64,000 bases of DNA from Deltaproteobacteria bacterium ADurb.Bin207 (lineage in GTDB: Bacteria; Myxococcota_A; Polyangia; Polyangiales; Polyangiaceae): positions 1-64,000 of the forward strand of contig MWCO01000011.1 of the NCBI GenBank assembly GCA_002070115.1, given 5' to 3'. The number at the start of each line of letters is the position of its first letter. Position 1 is the first letter of the stretch. A program made the position numbers and the translations under genes. The notes under the pieces were generated by a model. It worked only from the letters and a program-made list of their open reading frames with translations, did not search any database and had not been told where the DNA came from. Below, piece after piece: positions 56,563 through 64,000 of this stretch.

Positions 56563-59433
56563 TCAAGAAGCATTGGGCTTGCGCTTGCTTTTCGACGAAC
56601 GACGCGCCTCGTCATCCCACCAGGTTCGATACGCTTGAATGGCACGCTCTTGCGCGGACTCCGAGGCCATCGGATCGAATCCTAAATTTTCACCAACAAT
56701 ATCAATGAGTTCCAGATTAGCTTCCTCCCGTTGACGCTCGTCGCTCGCGCAAAGGGCATCGACGAGCCAATCGTATCGGGCTCGCTGACTATTGTCTTTC
56801 CACCACGTCTTCCAAGCTTCTGGGTGGTCATCGAACGATTGCCGGGTGATGGAGCGCAACCCATCGACCGCAGCTTCTCGGATCGCGGCAACGTCAGAGT
56901 CCAAGGCTCCCAATAGGATCGGTACCGATGAGCCTTCTCGAATCTCGCCGAGCGCTTGAATGGCGAGCAGCCGACGGTCGGAAGCGGTGTCTTCCGTCGC
57001 GATTTTTCGCACCCTGGAGCGAACACCGTTGGCCCACGCACGCAAACCGACCACGGACCGCAGCACTCGCCGAGCCGCACTCCGCACGCGTTCGTGAGAA
57101 TCGAAAAGGGCTAAATTCATCGCTTCCCGTGCTTCTTTCCCTCCGATCTCCGCAAGCGTCAAAACCAACCATACACGAGTCTCCGGACCTGATTCAGCCA
57201 TGCGATCCAATAGCCGTTGCGCCACCATGCTGCCTTGTTCCACCACGAAACGCAGCAAGCCCCCTCGCTCCGAAACCATCAACGATTCATCGGTGAACAA
57301 CTCGGGAATTTTGACGGCACGCCCGGGAAATCGACTCAACACCGGCTCAATCCACCCTTGCCCATAGGACCGCAGCTCCGCCCGGATAGATTCGGCTTGC
57401 GATTCAGGAATATCCGTAGATTCTAACTTGTCTACTAATTCTTCAACCTCGTCTTCCAAATTCAAAATGACCTGCGGTAGCCCTAAATCGGCGGGAGACT
57501 GGCTTTTCGGAACTTCCAAAGGCCCCCGAACCACCGCTTGGGTGGATTCCTCCACCGCCTCTGGGGTCGGTGAACGCTGAAGCTCCGCAAGAACGACATT
57601 CATCAAGTCGCCCCCGTCATACTCATCCATTTCGGAATACGATATGCTTGGGGCATCGTCCTCGTTTACCGTTTTTTCCGCGGCAGCATCCTCTCGAATC
57701 CCTTCTTCCACCGTGGGGGGTTCTGCAAGCGGCTCGTCCGGCTCCGCCCCTTCTTGCTCCAACGTATCGACTTCTAACGCTTTTTCGGGTTCTTGGACTG
57801 CGGCGGGGGAGGGCTCCGACGCGGCGACGGGTTCATCTTCGTCCGGCGCCGCCCCTTCTTGCTCCAACGTATCGGCTTCTAACGCTTTTTCGGGTTCTTG
57901 GACTGCGGCGGGGGAGGGTTCGCTTTCTAAGTCCGACAGTTCTCGAACGACGGCATCCGACGAATCCCCTCCCAGGCCGAGCAGCGTACTTGGACTGCGC
58001 AAGCCTACCTCTGGCTCCGCGACAGCGGGGTGGTCAGCCATGGGGTCCGGAGGCAAAACATCTTCGATATTGGGTACCGGGGGGGCCTTTGGAGGCTCGA
58101 CCACCGGAACAAAAGGCGATGTCGTAGAGCTTTTGGGCCCTGGAGAAGCGGAAGGAACGACGACCGGGGGAATGGTCTGGGGGCGGGTATCTTGAACAGG
58201 CAGTCCCCTCAAGGTCGTGCGTTTACGTTTTTCAACCGGTTTTTCTGGAGTCTTTGCTCCTTGGGATGGCTTGGACCGCTGCTGAAGTTTCTTTTGGAGG
58301 ATCAGTGTTTCGAGGGCCGAACTTACCAGAGGCACCAAAGCGAGCACATCGCCGACAAGATTCAAATCGACATCCGAACGACCATCATCGCCATACAACA
58401 AGGCGATGACACGGGAGCGAACGGCCAGAGGGGCAACGAGCACGCGAGCGCGCATCGGGCGTTGTAGGTCTTGTCGAAAAACGGCATCGATCCCATCGTT
58501 CGCGGGGATATCGAGCACATGGGCTTTTTCATCGCGAGCACGGGAAAGGATACCTGGCAGTTCGAGGGGAACGCCGATGCTCCGAATGCGGTCTCGGCTC
58601 ACGCCTGGTCCCGCGGCGGCCAATCCTTCCGCCAGGTCGTCGCGCACCATGAACAATGCGACATATTCGAAGAATTGTTTCGCAAAGTCGAAGAAGATGG
58701 CGACGATCTCGGTGTTGGTGCCGGCGGATTCAAGGGCTTCCCGGGCGGCAATCAGTTCAAAGGGGCCACGCCGTGCTTTGGTAGACGCATTTGCCGCAAG
58801 CGCACGGGACAAGGCGGCCGATGATTGAACCGTGACAGGAGGTCGAACCCACGGCTCATGCGATGGCTCTTCGGAACTGGCGGCAGGTCCGTGGGAAAGC
58901 CGAGACGGAACGAGGGAGCTTAGCACGGGCGACGGGGGAGCCACGCTTGGATAGGGATCATCGGTGCCATCGAGACGAGCCACCACACGGGCATGTCGTC
59001 GGTGCAGCGGGACGCGATAGGCAGCGGCCAGGCCTTGAAGAACGCGAGAGAGACAAGAGAGGGATTGCTCGAACTGGATTCCAAGAGAAAAAGAGAGTTC
59101 TTGCTCCATGCTCCGCGGGATCGGTTCAGCGACGACCACGGACAGACAATCACCGTGCAACCGCTGAGGGAGCATGGGAATTTTCGAGGCGACGGTGATC
59201 GGTACGACGGATAAGGCGTCGGGTTCCGGTCGTGGGAGCGGGCCTGTGGGTGCCGCGGGCAATCCTTCAAAATCAGCAATGGTTTCAATAAGTTTGGCTT
59301 CGTCGACCCGAGCCACTTCCAACAGGTTGGTGACGAGATCACCACCCTGTACCGACTGTCTAGCGAGGGCAGTCTCCACCTCGGCGAGGGTGGCAACACC
59401 TCGCTGCAGGAGCAGGGAACTCAAAGGCAACAT
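56563..59433 (-). CDS. large protein with MshEN-like N-terminus and C-terminal HEAT repeats
   Basis: A 956-residue protein. The first 150 residues match the GspE N-terminal (MshEN) type (LPLSSLLLQRGVATLAEVETAL, GLPAAPTGPLPRPEPDALSVVPI), which binds cyclic-di-GMP in some type II/IV secretion ATPases. A GAF-like middle is followed by a long acidic, Pro/Glu-rich linker with a 35-residue duplication (57744-57918), and the last 260 residues are HEAT-like repeats. No ATPase domain is present, so it is not GspE itself. It may be a cyclic-di-GMP-sensing scaffold. Confidence 0.72.
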   Translation of the reverse strand: MLPLSSLLLQRGVATLAEVETALARQSVQGGDLVTNLLEVARVDEAKLIETIADFEGLPAAPTGPLPRPEPDALSVVPITVASKIPMLPQRLHGDCLSVVVAEPIPRSMEQELSFSLGIQFEQSLSCLSRVLQGLAAAYRVPLHRRHARVVARLDGTDDPYPSVAPPSPVLSSLVPSRLSHGPAASSEEPSHEPWVRPPVTVQSSAALSRALAANASTKARRGPFELIAAREALESAGTNTEIVAIFFDFAKQFFEYVALFMVRDDLAEGLAAAGPGVSRDRIRSIGVPLELPGILSRARDEKAHVLDIPANDGIDAVFRQDLQRPMRARVLVAPLAVRSRVIALLYGDDGRSDVDLNLVGDVLALVPLVSSALETLILQKKLQQRSKPSQGAKTPEKPVEKRKRTTLRGLPVQDTRPQTIPPVVVPSASPGPKSSTTSPFVPVVEPPKAPPVPNIEDVLPPDPMADHPAVAEPEVGLRSPSTLLGLGGDSSDAVVRELSDLESEPSPAAVQEPEKALEADTLEQEGAAPDEDEPVAASEPSPAAVQEPEKALEVDTLEQEGAEPDEPLAEPPTVEEGIREDAAAEKTVNEDDAPSISYSEMDEYDGGDLMNVVLAELQRSPTPEAVEESTQAVVRGPLEVPKSQSPADLGLPQVILNLEDEVEELVDKLESTDIPESQAESIRAELRSYGQGWIEPVLSRFPGRAVKIPELFTDESLMVSERGGLLRFVVEQGSMVAQRLLDRMAESGPETRVWLVLTLAEIGGKEAREAMNLALFDSHERVRSAARRVLRSVVGLRAWANGVRSRVRKIATEDTASDRRLLAIQALGEIREGSSVPILLGALDSDVAAIREAAVDGLRSITRQSFDDHPEAWKTWWKDNSQRARYDWLVDALCASDERQREEANLELIDIVGENLGFDPMASESAQERAIQAYRTWWDDEARRSSKSKRKPNAS
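57744..57918 (-). repeat. 105-base-spaced direct duplication within a coding region
   Basis: Bases 57744-57813 and 57849-57918 agree at 69 of 70 positions, offset 105 bases, encoding a Glu/Pro-rich unit of the linker in the MshEN-HEAT protein. It is an internal duplication that keeps the frame. Confidence 0.85.
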
Positions 59434-59600
59434 CGACGAACGACCTTCTCTCGCTTCGTGACTTATCAGCTTGTCGCGTATTCACATACATTGTCAAATT
59501 CTGGGTGAAGCGGCGCGATAGTTTGGGTTTTGGAGTATATTTCGTCCGTTCTCTGGGCAGATTCATTCAATTGCGTCTACCCTATCTCGCAAGGAATGCC

Positions 59601-60950
59601 GTGAAACGCGGTGACATCGTAGCAGGCAAGTACCGTCTCAAACGGGTCTTGGGCAAAGGCGCCCAGGGACACGTGTGGGAAGGGGTCCACGAGCAGATGG
59701 GCACGCCCCTTGCCATCAAAATGCTCGACCCGAACTTGGCGGGCCGAGCGGATTATGTGAGCCGTTTCAAAAGGGAAGCGCGGGCGGCAGCGGCCCTACG
59801 ATCTCCGCACGTGGTACAAATCTTCGATTTCGGTATCTGGCAGGAGGTTCCTTATATCGCCATGGAGCTTCTCGACGGCGAAGATCTCGGGGAACGCCTG
59901 GATCGAGTACGCCGTTTGGCACCCGCTACCGTCTCGTCCATCGTGGCGCAGGTAGCACGAGCTTTGTTACGCGCCCATCGCCACGGGATCGTTCATCGAG
60001 ACATGAAGCCCGACAATATCTTTTTGTGCAGGGACGACGAGGGCGAGGGCGAGTTGGTCAAGATATTGGACTTCGGTGTTGCCAAGGCGGTCGGAGGCAC
60101 CAGCCTTGCACGCACCGGAACGGGCATTGTCCTAGGGACGCCGTACTATATGAGTCCCGAGCAAGCCCAGGGAGACCGTCAGATCGATCACCGTACGGAC
60201 TTATGGGCTCTGGGTGTCATCACGTACGAGGCCATGGTGGGCCGCAGACCCTTCGAAGCCACGAATCTCGGTGACTTATTGGTGAAGATCTGCGCCACGG
60301 ACCCGCCTCGTCCGTCCAGCGTTTACGCCGGCGTTCCCGATGGGTTCGACGCTTGGTTTTCACGCGCTTGCGCGCATCATCCCCAGGACCGTTTCGGCAC
60401 CGCCAAAGAGATGGCCGTCACGTTGTCGATTCTCTGCGGAACAGTTCCCCAAGGCCTTTCCGATTCGTCCTATGTGAATGTATTTCCATCGAATTCCGTG
60501 AAGGTGGACGTCGCACGACCGGATGAACCATCAGGCATGATTGCCGAAAACGATCCTACCCAGGTCATGACGGAATTCCCAGACAGCGTCCGGCGCGTGA
60601 TGGATCAACATGCTCAGGAAAACGCCAAAGACTCCATCGTCATCAAGGAAACGAATGGCGAATCCAAAAAAGAAGCCGGTTTGAGTTCTTGGTCCCCCAT
60701 CGCTTCGGCGAGCCCAGTGCATGTGGCCGCTGGCATCCTCCCTCAAGTCGATGACGAAGACGATCCCGTATTGCTATTCAATTCGGCAGACATCGCCGCG
60801 GACATGGAAAGGCTCAAACGTGTCCAACAACAGCAATCCGCCCGAACGCGCCGACAACAATTGTGGAACCAATACCACTGGCACGTCGTATCAGGTTTGG
60901 TGCTGCTGGTCGGCATCCTCGTCGCACTGATCGTCGTGTTTCACAAATAG
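59601..60950 (+). CDS. Hanks-type Ser/Thr protein kinase, tail-anchored
   Basis: A 449-residue kinase. GTG 59601 is chosen because AAGGA sits 5 bases before it and the domain begins directly (VKRGDIVAGKYRLKRVLGKGAQG). AIKML, HRDMKPDN, DFG, GTPYYMSPEQ and DLWALGV are intact. A 120-residue linker leads to a single C-terminal membrane helix (VVSGLVLLVGILVALIVVF). No extracellular sensor is present, so it is probably activated by cytosolic cues. Confidence 0.92.
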   Translation: MKRGDIVAGKYRLKRVLGKGAQGHVWEGVHEQMGTPLAIKMLDPNLAGRADYVSRFKREARAAAALRSPHVVQIFDFGIWQEVPYIAMELLDGEDLGERLDRVRRLAPATVSSIVAQVARALLRAHRHGIVHRDMKPDNIFLCRDDEGEGELVKILDFGVAKAVGGTSLARTGTGIVLGTPYYMSPEQAQGDRQIDHRTDLWALGVITYEAMVGRRPFEATNLGDLLVKICATDPPRPSSVYAGVPDGFDAWFSRACAHHPQDRFGTAKEMAVTLSILCGTVPQGLSDSSYVNVFPSNSVKVDVARPDEPSGMIAENDPTQVMTEFPDSVRRVMDQHAQENAKDSIVIKETNGESKKEAGLSSWSPIASASPVHVAAGILPQVDDEDDPVLLFNSADIAADMERLKRVQQQQSARTRRQQLWNQYHWHVVSGLVLLVGILVALIVVFHK

Positions 60951-61113
60951 GGTGAAAGGCAGACTTAGCGGCTTGGGGAAGCTTGCCTTAGGGGTGGCTG
61001 TCCGCTCGCCACCAAGGGCGATGCGTCGACTGGGGCCGAGAGGTATTTGTGACCACCGCGTGTTGCAATTTTAATCAATAATTTTGACAGGTTACAACTA
61101 AACCCTTCGATGA

Positions 61114-63330
61114 TCAGGGCAGTGGTTTGGGCGGGGGGCCCCACGTTTGGGGTTGCGTCAGTTCACGCGCGAGGTGCGTTTCGACCAGGTCGATCGCGGG
61201 GCCACCGGCGAGGTTTCGAAGCTCCTCATCGCCCGTGGATTCGCCAGCAACGCGTTTTCGCATGGCGATATAAAACTCGGCTTCCGCGCGTTCCACGAGG
61301 TTTTTCGCTTTTTTCCGAAGCGCGTCATCGCCGATTTCCTCTAGTCCGTAGCGTGCGAGGTGATACACCCACCCATGGCTCGCGTCGATGGCGCTCAAGG
61401 CCCGTTTCACGGCATCGTCGTGATTGTCTCCCACGGCTCGCTCCGCAAGCAGAACCCACAGGGAGGCGTAAACGACATCTTGGGGGTCTGCGGCGGCGAT
61501 GGTTTCATCCAGCACGCGGTGAACGGTGCGCAGATCATGATTGAGGAGGCCCATGGAAGTAGCTTCGATGAGCGTCATGGACAAGACACGAGCATCGAGG
61601 TTGACGCGTTCGAGCATGCGATCGACGGCGCGTTGCCAAGCTTTGAGATCGCCATAATGGTAGGCGAGGCGAGCGAGAATACGGTCAGCGGAGGCGTGGC
61701 CGAGATCCCCACGCGCCTGGGCGCGAGCGTCGAGGGCATCTTGAAGCGCATGGGCGAGATCTTGTTGTGCTTCGTGCCGTGCCCCTTGGGCGCGATGAGC
61801 TTGAAAAGCAAGCAGATGAGCTTCCGCCCGGGCTGTCGGCAACTCCCGAGCATTCGGGGCGCGGAGCCCTTGGTGGACGGCTTCGAGGGCGCCTGCGGTA
61901 TCTCCAGTTTGGAGCAGAACAGCCGCAAGGGACGAGTAACCCACGAGCGAAGGTTCTTCGCGCAGCGATTGCTCGAACATGGGTCGAGCCGCGGCCAAAG
62001 CGCCATTTCTCACGTGTAAGGAAGCCATCATGCTACGAAGGCGGGCGGGGGATGGATCGAGTTGGGTCGAGGAATGAACCGCGTCGGCCAAGGCAAGCAA
62101 TTCGTGGGAAGCGGCGAAAACACGTTGTACCGATGGATAATCCCGGGATTCATCCTCTTGCATCATCACGCCTGCGACGACCCGCAGCACGGTATTGAGG
62201 ATCTCGGGTTTTGGGTTATCTCGCGCGACGGGCGCAAGCACGAGGGGGACGGCTTCTGGCATACCGTAGGCGGCGAGGAGCATGGACAAGGGTCCTGCGG
62301 TTTCGAGCTGGGTGGGTGCGAAGCGGTAGGCGGCCAGCGCTGCTCCCCAGGTGGCACCTTCCGCGATTTCGGGGGGTACGGTGAGTTCTTCTTCATCTGC
62401 TTCGGAAGCTGCTTTGGAATAAAGTGCGGCCAGGTCTCGCCAGGCGCCGGGATCATTCAACGACGCGGCGGTTTGAAGGCGTTCGAATAATTCGGGGGAG
62501 GTGATTTTTCGGGCTTCGGTGCGCTCGAGAGCCGCGGTCGCACTCTTCGCATCGCCGTGACGCAGATACAATCCTGCCATGATGATGGCGCCGGCGCGAA
62601 AGGCGCGAGAGGCTTCCACCATCTGGTCACGATTGAGTCGTCCCATTCCGGGTCGGAAGGAAGCGTTGAAATCCAGGCTTGCGGAGATCCACCGATCGGT
62701 CATGGCGCGCGCTTGTTCGAGCGCTTCCAAGGAAGGTTCGAGAACGGCCAGTTCACCGAAGGCCCGTGCATCCGCGGAGGCATTTTCCACGGCGCTTTTC
62801 TGCCGAGTATCCTTCATCCACGCTTCAAGGGCTTCGATATGCGCACGGATACGCGCCTGCTGCGGGTCCGTCGCGGGAAGGGATTGAGCGCGAAGACGCA
62901 AAAAAGCGAGAGTCGCGCCTTCGATCCCCCGTTGGGCCACCGCATCGTGGGCACCTGCCAAAGCCTTGGCCGCGCTCGGATCGAGCATCTCTAAACGCAG
63001 TTCTCCGACGCGCACGAGATAAAGGGCTCCTTTGACGGCCGCAAGCGCTCGATCCGGTTGCCCAGCCGCAAAGCGCTCTTCAGCTCGTGCAAATTGACGT
63101 CGCACCACCCCAGCCAACAAGGCATGCCGCTCCGCGGAAGTGCTTCCGTCAGACAACACCTGGACGAGGGCAGCTCCAAAGTGATCGTTGCTTACCGGCG
63201 TTGCCACGATTGACGGTGTGGAGGCGGCGGTCGGCTGTGGACGGGGTGTCGAGCCACATGCGGCCCCTGCCAACAAAGCGGCACCAACGGTTATGGGCAA
63301 CAAGATTCTGGTCACGATGCGCATTGCCAT
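61114..63330 (-). CDS. large TPR-like lipoprotein
   Basis: A 738-residue lipoprotein (LLAGAACGS). Most of the sequence is made of helical pairs with a TPR-like look (RQFARAEERFAAGQPDRALAAVKGA, SSLAAVLLQTGDTAGALEAV). It is probably a periplasmic scaffold; no catalytic motif is seen. The start at ATG 63330 gives the best signal peptide. Confidence 0.7.
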   Translation of the reverse strand: MAMRIVTRILLPITVGAALLAGAACGSTPRPQPTAASTPSIVATPVSNDHFGAALVQVLSDGSTSAERHALLAGVVRRQFARAEERFAAGQPDRALAAVKGALYLVRVGELRLEMLDPSAAKALAGAHDAVAQRGIEGATLAFLRLRAQSLPATDPQQARIRAHIEALEAWMKDTRQKSAVENASADARAFGELAVLEPSLEALEQARAMTDRWISASLDFNASFRPGMGRLNRDQMVEASRAFRAGAIIMAGLYLRHGDAKSATAALERTEARKITSPELFERLQTAASLNDPGAWRDLAALYSKAASEADEEELTVPPEIAEGATWGAALAAYRFAPTQLETAGPLSMLLAAYGMPEAVPLVLAPVARDNPKPEILNTVLRVVAGVMMQEDESRDYPSVQRVFAASHELLALADAVHSSTQLDPSPARLRSMMASLHVRNGALAAARPMFEQSLREEPSLVGYSSLAAVLLQTGDTAGALEAVHQGLRAPNARELPTARAEAHLLAFQAHRAQGARHEAQQDLAHALQDALDARAQARGDLGHASADRILARLAYHYGDLKAWQRAVDRMLERVNLDARVLSMTLIEATSMGLLNHDLRTVHRVLDETIAAADPQDVVYASLWVLLAERAVGDNHDDAVKRALSAIDASHGWVYHLARYGLEEIGDDALRKKAKNLVERAEAEFYIAMRKRVAGESTGDEELRNLAGGPAIDLVETHLARELTQPQTWGPPPKPLP

Positions 63331-63506
63331 CTCGTTCGAGTCTATACGGCAATCAGCCCGAGAGAGCACGTCTCGAGCGCGAAGGATCGATTTTGGCACC
63401 GAATCGCTACCAGGACGGGAGTGCCGCTTGATGAAAGGGACACCATGATGGCAAGATGGGCCGCCACCCCGCAGAGGCCCAGATCCTCTGCTCAGTCGGA
63501 GGAAAT

Positions 63507-64000
63507 ATGCCCCTCGAGTTTCGTTGTGCTACGACCGATTTTTCCAAAGAATCGGTGGATTTGCTTGCGGTTGGTGTGTTTGCGGGAGAAGCGGTCACCA
63601 CGACCTACCCTGTGGATACCTTGGACAAAGCCATGGGCGGCGTGCTGGCCGAATTCATTGCGCAGCAGGAATTCACAGGGAAAAAAGATCAAACCTTGGA
63701 GGTCGATACCCTAGGCCGGCTTGCCGCGCGACGGCTTTTGTTGGTGGGTCTCGGGGAGCCCAAGGAGATATCGAGTGCGGTTTATCGCACGTTTGCCGCA
63801 CGCGCCGGACGCAATGCCAATGGCGCCAAAGCCAAGTCCCTCGCTCTGGTGCTGCCATCGAAAATCCAAGCTGACGATGCCCGCGCGCTCGCCGAGGGCG
63901 TCGTGCTCGGAGCCTATCGATTCACCAAGTACCTCACGGGGGACCGTTTACCCAAAGCCGAGTTGGCCCACGCTACCGTATTCACATCCGGCAAGACCGA
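63507..64000 (+). CDS. pepA: leucyl aminopeptidase, N-terminal part (runs off the window)
   Basis: The first 164 residues of a PepA. The start ATG 63507 follows GGAGGA. The N-terminal domain reads DFSKESVDLLAVGVF, RRLLLVGLG and EGVVLGAYRFTKYLT, as in the M17 N-terminal domain. The catalytic half lies beyond the window's end. PepA hydrolyses N-terminal residues and in E. coli also binds DNA. Confidence 0.85.
   Translation, partial: MPLEFRCATTDFSKESVDLLAVGVFAGEAVTTTYPVDTLDKAMGGVLAEFIAQQEFTGKKDQTLEVDTLGRLAARRLLLVGLGEPKEISSAVYRTFAARAGRNANGAKAKSLALVLPSKIQADDARALAEGVVLGAYRFTKYLTGDRLPKAELAHATVFTSGKT

Overview
The window looks like chromosomal core sequence from a myxobacterium-like deltaproteobacterium (Myxococcota). 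GC is estimated by eye at a little under 60 percent. The evidence is the mix of many lipoproteins with Ser/Pro/Gly-rich linkers, two Hanks-type Ser/Thr kinases, FGE-sulfatase-like lipoproteins, Cys-rich surface proteins, and a trypsin-like protease ending in a Cys / membrane helix / Arg-cluster tail like MYXO-CTERM. A Gram-negative envelope is shown by skp-lpxD-fabZ-lpxA and several outer-membrane barrel candidates. I see no prophage, insertion sequence or CRISPR array.

Layout. 1-2.6 kb: a broken sigma-54 activator followed by hdrC and hdrB. 2.8-7 kb: an outer-membrane protein, divergent from a secreted protease, a B12/iron-type binding lipoprotein and tlyA. 7-13.6 kb: HEAT-cyclophilin lipoprotein and DUF218 protein, divergent from an MBL-fold hydrolase and an S41 protease, then a LysM protein. 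13.7-20 kb: a membrane glycosyltransferase, a ParA/J-like/HTH fusion, a decayed FGE-like gene and a large lipoprotein. 20-25.8 kb: a zinc-ribbon Ser/Thr kinase, a 39-residue basic protein, an AHL-lactonase-like hydrolase, malic enzyme MaeB and a small lipoprotein. 25.9-31.4 kb: ffh, a CBM9-like lipoprotein, rsmI, rpoH and a zinc-ribbon protein. 31.5-37.8 kb: a KOW-tailed protein, a heterodimeric ABC exporter and a frameshifted thioredoxin-like lipoprotein. 37.9-42 kb: dnaK, tRNA-Ala(CGC), a small outer-membrane protein and rex. 42-46 kb: a Cys-rich lipoprotein and skp-lpxD-fabZ-lpxA. 46-52 kb: Smr-like, conserved hypothetical, TPR, spoVR and DUF444 genes. 52-64 kb: an FGE-like lipoprotein, PilZ, a radical SAM enzyme with an adenosine-specific kinase, a beta-CASP nuclease, an MshEN-HEAT protein, a second Ser/Thr kinase, a TPR-like lipoprotein and the start of pepA.

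How it fits together. Several themes recur: envelope building (Skp, LpxD, FabZ, LpxA, barrels), protein quality control and targeting (Ffh, DnaK, RpoH, cyclophilin, S41 protease), and signalling (kinases, PilZ, Rex). Redox sensing by Rex and the HdrBC pair point to an organism that meets low oxygen.

The most notable signals are a cluster of CACGA/TCGTG inverted repeats upstream of rex; three genes broken by homopolymer-type indels and stops; an ABC exporter whose first subunit lacks the usual catalytic Glu and H-loop His; a J-like domain without HPD fused to a ParA-type ATPase; and a CBM9-like gene that runs about 326 bases antisense into rsmI. I did not find a clearly new multi-gene system. 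Several broken genes could be sequencing errors and should be checked against reads first.
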